From Halomonas dongshanensis (GTDB lineage Bacteria > Pseudomonadota > Gammaproteobacteria > Pseudomonadales > Halomonadaceae), in the NCBI RefSeq assembly GCF_024790395.1, contig NZ_JAJISC010000011.1, positions 1 to 40,713 on the forward strand: a stretch of DNA of 40,713 nucleotides, written 5' to 3'. The stretch's first letter is position 1, and every line of letters begins with the position of its first letter. Shown in pieces: positions 1-7,524 of this stretch. The position numbers and the translations under genes are program-made. Below the pieces are notes generated by a model. That model was not told where the DNA came from. It saw only the letters and a list, made by a program, of their open reading frames with translations, and did no database searches.

Positions 1-40
1 CGGCGAGAATCACGCCGGTAAGATCGGCGGTAGCGAGCAT
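1..40 (-). CDS. mobA: MobA N-terminus (molybdenum cofactor guanylyltransferase), cut by window edge
   Basis: Only the first 13 codons are in the window, read leftward from the ATG at 38-40. The peptide MLATADLTGVILA matches the start of MobA, where a short lead-in is followed by the TGVILAGG nucleotide-binding loop; the glycines of the loop lie outside the window. MobA transfers GMP from GTP to molybdopterin to make the bis-MGD cofactor. The gene is divergent from the DUF1244-moaB-moeA group, so genes for an early and two later steps of the same cofactor pathway share one intergenic region. The identification rests on very few residues but is strengthened by the neighbours. Confidence 0.7.
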   Translation of the reverse strand, partial: MLATADLTGVILA

Positions 41-230
41 AGGCAGGTCTCCGTAAACGGCAAAAAGAGAGGCGATAGACGCGTCGAGGATACCGCGTCG
101 ATGCCTTGGACGCGCTACCTCCTTCGAGGTAATCGGCGTTCGAACTAGCCTAGCAGAGCGTCTCGGGCGGCGTCTTTTGTTATGCTCGACATAGCGCTGC
201 GTTGCGCACTCACTCGCCATTGGAGGCTTG

Positions 231-545
231 ATGGAACACTTCGACGATGCCACCCGAACCGAACTCGAAGCCGCCGCGTTTCGCCGTCTGCTCGAACACC
301 TGGACGCCAACAAGGACGTGCAGAACATCGACCTGATGATTCTGGCGGATTTCTGCCGTAACTGCCTCTCCAAGTGGCTAGTGAGTGCGGCCGAGGCGCG
401 GGGCGAAACCCTCGACTACGAGCAAGCGCGAACGTACGTCTACGGCATGCCCTACGCCGAGTGGAAGACGCTTTACCAGCCGCAAGCGACCCCCGAGCAG
501 TTGGCGGCCTTCGAGGCGCGCCAAGCCAGCAAGGCGAAGGAGTAG
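231..545 (+). CDS. DUF1244 family small protein
   Basis: A 104-residue soluble, acidic protein with the compact features of DUF1244 proteins: a conserved central stretch with FCRNCLSKW (two cysteines three residues apart) followed by an E..YGMPY..WK motif near the C-terminus. No enzymatic role is established for the family as far as I know. The ATG at 231 is preferred over the in-frame TTG at 228 because the GGAGG at 222-226 is too close to the TTG. Its stop is three bases before moaB, and the moaB ribosome binding site (AAGGAG) overlaps its last codons, so it is co-transcribed and probably translationally coupled with the molybdopterin genes. A functional link to that pathway is inference only. 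Confidence 0.85.
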   Translation: MEHFDDATRTELEAAAFRRLLEHLDANKDVQNIDLMILADFCRNCLSKWLVSAAEARGETLDYEQARTYVYGMPYAEWKTLYQPQATPEQLAAFEARQASKAKE

Positions 546-548
546 GGC

Positions 549-1067
549 ATGGAGACGCTGATTCCCCTGCGCATCGCCGTGCTCACCGTCTCGGATACGC
601 GCACCGAGGCCACCGACCGCTCTGGTGACACGCTCATCGAGCGCTTGACCGCCGCCGGGCACGTACTCGCCGAGCGGCGCATCGTGCCCGATGACGTCTA
701 CCGCATTCGCGCCGTGGTTGCCCAGTGGATTGCCGATCCCGATATTCAAGTAGTGCTCACTACTGGCGGCACCGGCTTTACCGGGCGCGACTCGACGCCC
801 GAGGCGCTTTGCGTTCTTTTCGACAAGACGATCGAGGGCTTTGGCGAGCGCTTTCGCCAGCTCAGCGGCGATGAGATCGGCAGCTCCACCATCCAAAGCC
901 GCGCGGTCGGCGGCCTGGCCAACGCCACCGTGATCTTCGCCCTACCAGGCTCCACCGGTGCCTGCCGCACCGGCTGGGACGCGCTTCTCGCCGAACAGCT
1001 CGATAGCCGCCACCGGCCCTGCAATTTTGCCAACCTGGTCATCCCCGAGCGAGGCCAACATGGCTGA
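549..1067 (+). CDS. moaB: Molybdenum cofactor biosynthesis protein MoaB
   Basis: 172 residues, normal for MoaB. The MogA/MoaB fold is marked by the N-terminal IAVLTVSDTR strand and turn, the TTGGTGFTGRD loop at about residues 75-85 that binds molybdopterin, and the FALPGSTGACR segment near the C-terminus. MoaB/MogA proteins adenylylate molybdopterin to prepare it for metal insertion; in bacteria with only MoaB it may do this job, although E. coli MoaB itself is reported inactive. AAGGAG just ahead of the ATG at 549 is a good ribosome binding site. The end overlaps moeA by eight bases, so the consecutive activation and metal-insertion steps are translated together. Confidence 0.93.
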   Translation: METLIPLRIAVLTVSDTRTEATDRSGDTLIERLTAAGHVLAERRIVPDDVYRIRAVVAQWIADPDIQVVLTTGGTGFTGRDSTPEALCVLFDKTIEGFGERFRQLSGDEIGSSTIQSRAVGGLANATVIFALPGSTGACRTGWDALLAEQLDSRHRPCNFANLVIPERGQHG

Positions 1068-2265
1068 TCTGGCTCCCATCGACGATGCTTTGGCCGCACT
1101 GCTTGCCGATGTCGCCCCGCTTGGCGAAGAGCGTATTACCCTTGAGGCTGCCGCCGGGCGGGTATTGGCGCAGCCGGTGATGGCGCAGCGTGACGTGCCC
1201 GCCTTCGACAACAGTGCTATGGACGGCTATGCCCTGCGCGCCTGCGATGCCGGGCAGTGGCTGCCAGTGACCCAGCGCATTGCGGCGGGCGTGGCGGCGA
1301 CGCCGCTGGCACCGGGCAGCTGCGCGCGGATCTTCACTGGCGGCGAAATACCGCCGGGGGCCGACTGCGTAGTGATGCAGGAGCAGGTCGAGCGCGACGG
1401 TGAGCGGGCGCTGATTCCCGCCGATGTTCCCGCAGGCAACAACGTACGCCGCCGCGCTCGCGACGTGGCCCGTGGGGCAACGCTTCTGGACACGGGCGTG
1501 CGCCTCGAGGCGGCAGCGCTTGGGCATTTGGCGGGCCAGGGCGTGACCGAGGTACAGGTGCGCCACGCGCCACGCGTGGCCTTGCTCTCGACCGGCGACG
1601 AGATCATCGAACCGGGCCAGCCGCTTGCCCCTGGCCAGCTCTACAATGCCAACCGGCCGATGCTCAAGCGTCTGCTCGAACGCTTCGGCGCCGAGATCGT
1701 CCAGCTCGATAGCATACCTGATGACGCCGCGACCACCCGCTCGATGCTCGCGCGCGCTGCCGAAAAGGCCGATGTGGTGATCACTACGGGGGGAGTTAGC
1801 GTGGGCGAGGAGGATCACGTCAAGGGCGCCCTCGAGGCCCTTGGTCAGCTCGATCTCTGGCGTCTGGCCATTCGCCCAGGCAAACCGCTGGCGCTGGGGC
1901 GGCTTCTGCGCAAAGACGGCAGCGCGGCGCGCTTTGTCGGGCTGCCTGGCAATCCTGTGTCGAGCTTCGTTGGCGCTTGGCTATTTCTGCGCCCGCTAAT
2001 GGGGGCGCTGCTCGGCTGCCCGGCGCTGGCATCGCTGCCCTGTCTTGTCGCCACGGCGGCCTTCGACACCACCACTGGGCCGCGTCAGCACTACATGCGT
2101 GTCACGCTCGCCTTCGATGAGGCAGGCATCACGGCAACGGCGTTTGCCGATCAGGACTCGTCGGTGCTCTCTTCCTGCGTGGGAGCGGATGCTCTCGCGG
2201 TGATTGCGCCGCATCAGACGGTTGCCAAAGGCGACGCTGTCGCTTGTCTATGGCTACAAGCCTAG
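1060..2265 (+). CDS. moeA: Molybdopterin molybdenumtransferase MoeA
   Basis: 401 residues, the usual MoeA size. Domain order fits the family: N-terminal MoeA_N part with FDNSAMDGYA near residues 47-56, the MogA-like middle domain with TTGGVSVGEEDH near 245-256, and a C-terminal beta domain. MoeA inserts molybdate into adenylylated molybdopterin. The reading frame is open further upstream, but the ATG at 1060 is chosen because the protein then starts MADLAPIDDAL as MoeA proteins do and because it gives the short overlap with moaB typical of coupling. The stop codon lies inside the first copy of a 14-base duplication (2254-2280). The gene converges on the chemosensory operon. Confidence 0.95.
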   Translation: MADLAPIDDALAALLADVAPLGEERITLEAAAGRVLAQPVMAQRDVPAFDNSAMDGYALRACDAGQWLPVTQRIAAGVAATPLAPGSCARIFTGGEIPPGADCVVMQEQVERDGERALIPADVPAGNNVRRRARDVARGATLLDTGVRLEAAALGHLAGQGVTEVQVRHAPRVALLSTGDEIIEPGQPLAPGQLYNANRPMLKRLLERFGAEIVQLDSIPDDAATTRSMLARAAEKADVVITTGGVSVGEEDHVKGALEALGQLDLWRLAIRPGKPLALGRLLRKDGSAARFVGLPGNPVSSFVGAWLFLRPLMGALLGCPALASLPCLVATAAFDTTTGPRQHYMRVTLAFDEAGITATAFADQDSSVLSSCVGADALAVIAPHQTVAKGDAVACLWLQA

Positions 2266-2280
2266 GACTACAAGCCTAGG
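2254..2280. repeat. 14-bp direct duplication at the 3' end of moeA
   Basis: CTACAAGCCTAGG occurs at 2254-2266 and again at 2268-2280, one base apart, giving a period of 14. The first copy holds the last codons and the TAG stop of moeA, the second is downstream. The period equals that of the tandem array that begins 17 bases further on. Confidence 0.9.
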
Positions 2281-2296
2281 CGGTTAGGCGCCGGAA

Positions 2297-2352
2297 GGGC
2301 TTAGCTGTTAGGACTTAGTTGTTAGGACTGAGCTGTTGGGACTTAGCTGCTG
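2297..2352. repeat. Four imperfect 14-bp tandem repeats across the stop of the CheW-like gene
   Basis: Four units follow each other without gaps: GGGCTTAGCTGTTA (2297-2310), GGACTTAGTTGTTA (2311-2324), GGACTGAGCTGTTG (2325-2338) and GGACTTAGCTGCTG (2339-2352). On the minus strand they encode the last residues of the CheW-like protein (QQLSPNSSVLTTKS) and the outermost unit supplies its TAA stop. Since 14 is not a multiple of three, each added or lost unit changes the frame and hence the C-terminus. Confidence 0.88.
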
Positions 2353-2718
2353 GGCGTCGAGCAGCCACATCGCCGGGCGGTCGGCATCGAGGGCGACGCC
2401 GCGAAGGCCCGGGTGTTGGCAGCGAGCGATCACGAGCGGGGGAAGTGGCAAGAGTGCTTCGGCGGGCCAGCGGTCGAACTGAACGCCGCCTTCGACGCCC
2501 AACTGCCAGAAGCCTTCGCCATCGCGCAGGGTAAGCCAGCGCGCGGGTAGGTACGAGAGCAGGGAGCGGCTCGCGGCAGGCGTTGCCGACGTCAGAAGCT
2601 CGGCGGCGCTTACCCGGCGTTCGAGCGAAGCGTGAGCATCCATACGTAGAACGCGCCTCGCCTCCAGGGCGTAGCGTGCGCCCATTAGCGAGAAGCTCAC
2701 CAGCGCAACCTGACCCAT
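2308..2718 (-). CDS. Small CheW-like protein, second coupling protein of the cluster
   Basis: 136 residues, last gene of the chemosensory operon, three bases after the preceding cheW. The N-terminus (VSFSLMGARYALEARRVLRM) has the pattern of the first CheW strands and helix, and WLLDAQQL near the end resembles the CheW vvDL motif, but the middle lacks the usual LRG segment, so this is a divergent or reduced CheW fold. Wsp-type systems carry two CheW-type couplers (WspB and WspD), which makes a second one expected here. The last 15 or so residues come from 14-base tandem repeats and look like a recently formed tail. The assignment as CheW-like is from weak sequence resemblance plus context. Confidence 0.65.
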   Translation of the reverse strand: MGQVALVSFSLMGARYALEARRVLRMDAHASLERRVSAAELLTSATPAASRSLLSYLPARWLTLRDGEGFWQLGVEGGVQFDRWPAEALLPLPPLVIARCQHPGLRGVALDADRPAMWLLDAQQLSPNSSVLTTKS

Positions 2719-2721
2719 GAA

Positions 2722-3267
2722 TCAGCCCTGGCCAGCGCGGTAGGCGGCCATGAGCGCATCGGCATCGAGCAGCGCGGTGGCATCGCGGGCATCATTCTCG
2801 TGAAGCAGCGCGGCAACGAAGGGGTGAAGCGCTTCCGGCAGCGTATCGGGGGCGTCCTTGAAGGCGCTTTGCGGCATGGCGCAAACGTCGTCCAGGTGAT
2901 CGATGCGTACGCCGCTGCGTAGCCCTGCGCCCTTGACCAGCAGGATCATCCCTTGCGCAGCGGAGGGAGCGGGTAGGCCCAGCAGCGGCTGCAGGCGAAT
3001 GACCGACTCGATGGCGCCGCGCAGGTGGATCACGCCTTCGGTGGAGGCGGGCAGCCCCGGTACGTAATAAACCTCTTGATCACGCCCGAGAATCTCCTGC
3101 ACTGCGCTTCCGGGCAGAGCAAAGCGCTGGTTGCCCAAGCGGAACAGCACGACTTGCTGTGTGGGCTCCTCGACATCGACGATGCGGCCGTCGTCGCTGT
3201 GCGCGGCGAGTGCTTCGTCGAGCGACAGGGCATCGATATCCTGATTGGCACTGGAATCGTCACTCAT
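2722..3267 (-). CDS. Chemotaxis coupling protein CheW (WspB/WspD-like)
   Basis: 181 residues: a roughly 35-residue acidic N-terminal extension, then one complete CheW domain. Typical elements are VVLFRLGNQRFALPGSAVQEIL, the YYVPGLP segment and GVIHLRGAIESVIRLQPLLGL. CheW couples the receptor to the CheA kinase at the membrane array. It starts eight bases inside the end of the diguanylate cyclase gene, so it is translated from the same transcript. Within this operon it is the canonical CheW; the next gene encodes a more divergent one. Confidence 0.9.
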   Translation of the reverse strand: MSDDSSANQDIDALSLDEALAAHSDDGRIVDVEEPTQQVVLFRLGNQRFALPGSAVQEILGRDQEVYYVPGLPASTEGVIHLRGAIESVIRLQPLLGLPAPSAAQGMILLVKGAGLRSGVRIDHLDDVCAMPQSAFKDAPDTLPEALHPFVAALLHENDARDATALLDADALMAAYRAGQG

Positions 3268-4930
3268 CGTCCACCTCGCGGTTGAGCACTACTTGGTTGC
3301 GCCCTTGATGTTTGGCGCGGTAAAGCGCTTGGTCGGCGGCCAGGCGCAGCGCTTCGGTCGAGGGCTGAAGGGGAAAGGCGCTGATCCCGGCGCTGAAGGT
3401 GCAGCGAAAGTGGGTGCTGCCCGCGTGAAAATCGACCTGAGAGAAATCCTCGCGCAGCTCGTCGACCAGCGTCATGGCGCGCTCGCCGTCGAGGTTCTTG
3501 AGTAGCAGCACGAACTCTTCTCCGCCGTAGCGGCCGATGATATCGGAGGTGCGAAAACGGCTCTTGAGAAGTCGCGCCAGGGTAATGATGACCTGGTCCC
3601 CAGCGAGGTGGCCGTGGGTATCGTTGACCGCCTTGAAGTGGTCGATATCGAGCATCACCAGCGCGTGCTCGGCGTCGTCGCGGTCGGCCTGCACCAAGGC
3701 TTTATTGATCAAATCGGTGGTGGTGCTGTGGTTGTAGAGCCCGGTCATGCTGTCGCGGGTCATCAGCGAGCGTAAAAGGCGCAGCCGCTCGGCGCGCAGG
3801 CGCACGGCGGACACTAGCTCCTCAGGCTCGACGGGCTTGGTGATGAAGGCCTCGACCCCCGCCGCCATGGCCGAAAGCTGCTTGCGGCTGTCGGTTTCGC
3901 TCGACAGGTAGATGATCGGCAGGCCGACGTACTCTGGCTGTTGGCGAATGATGCTGGCCAGCTCCTCACCGGAGCAGACCGGCATGTAGACATCGGTGAG
4001 CAGCAAGTCGGGCACGAAGCTGGCCATGGCCCCGAGTACCTCCGCCGGGTGGTAAACCTGTTCGACGATGATACCAGCCTGCTCGAGCAGCAGTGCGTGG
4101 TAGGCCGCGACCTCGGGCTCGTCATCGACGATCAGCACGCGCAGGGGCTCCTCTTCGACCGGCGTGGTCACCTCGTCGATAGCGAGCATCAAATCGAGTG
4201 GCTTGACCGGCTTGGTGAAGTAGCCGTTGCAGCCTGCGCGCACGGCGCTCAAACGCGAGTGAAAGTCGCCATGGGCCGAGAGCACGATGGAGGGTAGCGA
4301 CTCGCCGGTCAGGCGGTTGAGGCTGGTCAGCGTTTCAGTACCGGCGGTATCGCCCTGGGGGAAGTGAACGTCCATCACCACCGCATCGGGGCGGCGTGAG
4401 AGCACGGCGTTGAAAAACGCTTCGGTCTCGGCGAAGTGCACCACTTCATGCCCGAAACAGCGCAGGTGATGAACCAATTGGCTCACCTGCTCGGGCTCAT
4501 CGTCGCACAGATAGATCAGCCGCTGGCGCTTACTGCGTAGCACCTGGGGGGCAGGGGTAAACTCGACGCTCTGGATCGCTTTGAGCGCCTGTCGCTGGCC
4601 CTTGACCGAGGCCAACCGCTGCTGCTCTAGCTCGATCTGGGCCAGCAACTGGCTGATCCGAAGCTCTACGTCATGTGGCGGCGTGGACTGGTTGAGTAAA
4701 CTCTCTGCTTGTTCGGCAAGGCGCGCCACGCGCTCGAAACCCAGCGTGCGCCCGGTGCCCTTGAGGCTATGAAAAAAGCGGTGAAGCTCTGGCGCCAGGC
4801 GCGCTTCGCTCGCGCTATCCGTCTGGCTCTGCGCCCACTGCTCGCGGGTATGAGCGACCCGGGCGGGGAGCTGGTCGATAAAGCGCTGGCGTAGCCCAGC
4901 CAGTTTCTCTTGTAGCGTGGCGTCGGCCAT
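3260..4930 (-). CDS. Diguanylate cyclase with Hpt-REC-REC-GGDEF architecture, pathway output
   Basis: 556 residues. An Hpt domain comes first (phospho-acceptor His54 in HSLKGTG), then receiver 1 (LCDDEPE, acceptor Asp187, Lys240), receiver 2 (LIVDDEPE, Asp313 in LLTDVYMP, Lys365) and a C-terminal GGDEF domain from about residue 391. The active site reads GGEEF (469-473) and an inhibitory-site RTSD (460-463) lies exactly five residues upstream, so it should be an active, product-inhibited enzyme making cyclic di-GMP. In the Wsp pathway the output WspR has one receiver and a GGDEF domain; here an Hpt and a second receiver are added, suggesting a phosphorelay within the output protein. The ATG overlaps the preceding TGA by one base. 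Confidence 0.92.
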   Translation of the reverse strand: MADATLQEKLAGLRQRFIDQLPARVAHTREQWAQSQTDSASEARLAPELHRFFHSLKGTGRTLGFERVARLAEQAESLLNQSTPPHDVELRISQLLAQIELEQQRLASVKGQRQALKAIQSVEFTPAPQVLRSKRQRLIYLCDDEPEQVSQLVHHLRCFGHEVVHFAETEAFFNAVLSRRPDAVVMDVHFPQGDTAGTETLTSLNRLTGESLPSIVLSAHGDFHSRLSAVRAGCNGYFTKPVKPLDLMLAIDEVTTPVEEEPLRVLIVDDEPEVAAYHALLLEQAGIIVEQVYHPAEVLGAMASFVPDLLLTDVYMPVCSGEELASIIRQQPEYVGLPIIYLSSETDSRKQLSAMAAGVEAFITKPVEPEELVSAVRLRAERLRLLRSLMTRDSMTGLYNHSTTTDLINKALVQADRDDAEHALVMLDIDHFKAVNDTHGHLAGDQVIITLARLLKSRFRTSDIIGRYGGEEFVLLLKNLDGERAMTLVDELREDFSQVDFHAGSTHFRCTFSAGISAFPLQPSTEALRLAADQALYRAKHQGRNQVVLNREVDDE

Positions 4931-5286
4931 CAGGATATCCGCGTAGCGTCTATGGCGTTGGCGAGCGTGTCCATGAGCGCGGCATCCTTCATCAAGCAGG
5001 CGGCAAGCGCTGGGTGGCTCGAAAGCGCCGACGTTGGGGTATCGCCGGTGAGCAGGATGAAGGGCAGCGTTACCTGTTGTTCGCGCAGCATCTCGGCGAG
5101 TTCGATACCGTTGACCAGCGGCATGTGCATGTCGCTGACGATCAGCTCGATGTCGGCGTGCTGCTCCAGTAGCTCGATGGCTGCCATGGCGTCGTCGGCG
5201 ATGAGGGTGGTGTGGCCCTGCTCTTCGAGTACCGCAGCGGTCATCTCACCGGCGAGGGAGTCGTCGTCGACCACTAGTATGCGCAT
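4930..5286 (-). CDS. Single-domain response regulator (CheY-like receiver)
   Basis: 118 residues forming one receiver domain and nothing else. Acidic pocket Asp7-Asp9, phospho-acceptor Asp52 (VSDMHMP), Thr80 and Lys100 are present, so it can be phosphorylated. It lies between the cheA-type kinase gene and the diguanylate cyclase gene and overlaps the latter by one base. It may compete for phosphate from CheA (phosphate sink) or shuttle phosphate to the Hpt domain of the cyclase; both are inference. The canonical Wsp operon has no separate CheY. The 69 bases between it and the cheA gene hold no other reading frame I can support. Confidence 0.9.
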   Translation of the reverse strand: MRILVVDDDSLAGEMTAAVLEEQGHTTLIADDAMAAIELLEQHADIELIVSDMHMPLVNGIELAEMLREQQVTLPFILLTGDTPTSALSSHPALAACLMKDAALMDTLANAIDATRIS

Positions 5287-5355
5287 GCAGTGCCCCTTTT
5301 CCTGATGCTCTCCCGTGAGAGCGTAGCGATGGTGGCGTCGAGGATGGCTTTGGCT

Positions 5356-7524
5356 TTAGCCAAGCAACGCCTTGAGCGTATCCACCAGGTTGTTTTGGTC
5401 GAAGGTGCCTTTGACGATATAGGCGTCGGCGCCCACTTCGATACCGCGACGGCGGTCGGCTTCCTTCTCGCGTGAGGTGATGATGATGATGGGCCGGTGG
5501 CGGTAGTGCTCATTTTCGCGCAGTCGCGCGGTGAGCGCAAAGCCGTCCATGACGGGCATTTCGACGTCGGTCAGTACGGCATCGAAAGGCTCGGCGAGGG
5601 CTTTTTTGAGACCGTCACGGCCGTTTTCCGCCAGCGCCACTCGGTAGCCCCAGGCCTCCAGCACGTCTTTTTCGATCTCGCGGGTGTTGAGCGAGTCGTC
5701 GACCACCAGAATACGCGGACTCTCGACCTGCTCGCTTTCGCTACTCATCAGCGGCTGGGTGCGCCGCTTGGCAAGCTCAAACAGCGCCGGTACGTGTAGC
5801 AGGCTGACCAGCGCATTACGGCCCTGAGTCACCATACCCGACACCAGCGGCAGATGGCGCAGGTGTACGGGCAGCGGCTTGATCACCATGTCGCGCTCAT
5901 CCACCAGCTGGTCCACGATCAGCGCGAGTTTCTGCTGGCGCTGTTGCAGCACCAGCAAAAGCTGGGTGGCCTTTCCCGGTGCCACGGCGGGCAGGTCGAG
6001 CAGCTCGGCGAGCGACGCTACGGGGACGAACTCATTACGCAGGATCAGCGTGGGTTGCCCGGCGGCATCGATGAACGCGTCGGCCGACGACTCCACCAGC
6101 TCGGCGACGAAAGAGGCGGTGACGCCCACCGTCATCTGGCCAACGCTCACCAGCAGCACGCGCATCATCGCCAAAGAGAGCGGCAGGCGCAGGGTAAAAC
6201 GGGTGCCCTGGCCTGGCTCACTCGCTAGGCTCAAGTCGCCGCTGAGCTCGTCCACGACGGTGCGCTTGACCACGTCCATGCCCACGCCGCGACCAGAGAA
6301 ATCGGTGATCATCGCCTTGGTCGAGAAGCCCGGTAAAAACACCAACTCGCGCACCTCCTGGTCGCTCATCAGCGCCAGCGTTTCTTCGTCGACCAGCTGG
6401 CGGGTGCGGGCTTTCTGGCGTATCGCCTCGACGTCGATACCTTGGCCGTCGTCGCGCATTTCGATCACGACCCAGCCGCCATCCTGCCACGCCTCGAGAC
6501 TGATCTGCCCAACGCCGGGTTTACCCGCTGCTAGGCGCGCCTCGCTGGTTTCGAGACCGTGATCGAGGGCGTTTCGCAGCAGGTGGATGAGTGGCTCCGA
6601 GAGACGGTCGATCATCTGGCGATCGAGCTCGATTTCGCTGCCGCGCAAGCGGCACACCACGCGCTTGTCCAACGCCTGGGCAAGCTCTCGGGTCATGCTG
6701 GCCAGCGGATCGAACACTACGCTCAGGGGCAGCATACGCATCTGCAAGGCACGCTCGTGGAGATCGTTCATCAGCGCATCTTGGGCGTTGACGCTCTCCT
6801 TGAGCTCGCGAGTGAAAGCGCGCTGCGCTTCCTGCACCGCCGGGGGCAGTGCAGCACTCAGCGCCTGGGCCTGAGCGACCAGCGAGTGCAGATGATGATG
6901 CCCTGAGAGCACTTCGCCCATGAGCCGAATGACGTCGTCGAGGCGCTCCATGCGCACGCGTACGGTATCGCTGAGCTGTAGGCCATGTGCCTCCTTCAGC
7001 GCCTCGGGCCGAGTGGTGCCCGTCGGTGACGATGGCGTCGCGGAGGCAGCGGATGTTGCCGTACCAAGCGCTGGCGCCACGGCAGGGGCGGCGCTTGTCA
7101 TCGCGGGCGTAGGGTCGGGCGCGGCGGGCGTACTGCCAGCGGCTTGTTCGAGCGCCTGGCATAGTGCGGGGTCGGCTGCGGGTAGGGCGGTTGGGTCCAG
7201 ATCGCTTGCCAGAGCATCGACGAGCCCGGCCAAGGCGTCGCTTGCCTGATAGAGCAGGCTGGTTATCTCGGGAGTCGCCTCGCGGTTACCGTCGCGTAGC
7301 GCGCTCAAGAGCTCTTCGGTGCTGTGCGCAAGGGCCGTGATGGGCGCAAGCTTGAGCATGCGCGACGACCCCTTGAGGGTATGCGCGGCGCGAAACAGCT
7401 CATTGATGCGCTCGGGGTCGGCGCTGCCTTGCTCCAGCGCGGCGATACCCCTGCGCAGGCGCGGTAGGTGATCGGCGGCCTCTTCGATGAAGCGGCGGAT
7501 AAAGCGGCTGATATCCAGTGGCAT
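5356..7524 (-). CDS. Hybrid chemotaxis histidine kinase CheA-REC (WspE-like)
   Basis: 722 residues. Hpt domain with His48 (AAHTLKGSS), a linker rich in Ala, Pro and Ser (about 150-210), dimerisation region, HATPase domain (NALDHGLE N-box, FLPGFSTK, GRGVGMDVVK), CheW-like regulatory domain and a C-terminal receiver with Asp653 (LTDVEMP). CheA with a fused receiver is the WspE type. It autophosphorylates in response to the receptor and passes phosphate to CheB and to receiver outputs. The start at 7524 gives the N-terminus MPLDISRFIRRF expected for an Hpt helix and a one-base TAATG overlap with cheR; a longer frame upstream is only read-through of the cheR region. Confidence 0.94.
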   Translation of the reverse strand: MPLDISRFIRRFIEEAADHLPRLRRGIAALEQGSADPERINELFRAAHTLKGSSRMLKLAPITALAHSTEELLSALRDGNREATPEITSLLYQASDALAGLVDALASDLDPTALPAADPALCQALEQAAGSTPAAPDPTPAMTSAAPAVAPALGTATSAASATPSSPTGTTRPEALKEAHGLQLSDTVRVRMERLDDVIRLMGEVLSGHHHLHSLVAQAQALSAALPPAVQEAQRAFTRELKESVNAQDALMNDLHERALQMRMLPLSVVFDPLASMTRELAQALDKRVVCRLRGSEIELDRQMIDRLSEPLIHLLRNALDHGLETSEARLAAGKPGVGQISLEAWQDGGWVVIEMRDDGQGIDVEAIRQKARTRQLVDEETLALMSDQEVRELVFLPGFSTKAMITDFSGRGVGMDVVKRTVVDELSGDLSLASEPGQGTRFTLRLPLSLAMMRVLLVSVGQMTVGVTASFVAELVESSADAFIDAAGQPTLILRNEFVPVASLAELLDLPAVAPGKATQLLLVLQQRQQKLALIVDQLVDERDMVIKPLPVHLRHLPLVSGMVTQGRNALVSLLHVPALFELAKRRTQPLMSSESEQVESPRILVVDDSLNTREIEKDVLEAWGYRVALAENGRDGLKKALAEPFDAVLTDVEMPVMDGFALTARLRENEHYRHRPIIIITSREKEADRRRGIEVGADAYIVKGTFDQNNLVDTLKALLG

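Noticed and set aside
958..1059. 34-codon upstream extension of MoeA
   Set aside because: It lies wholly inside moaB in another frame and is not like MoeA N-termini.
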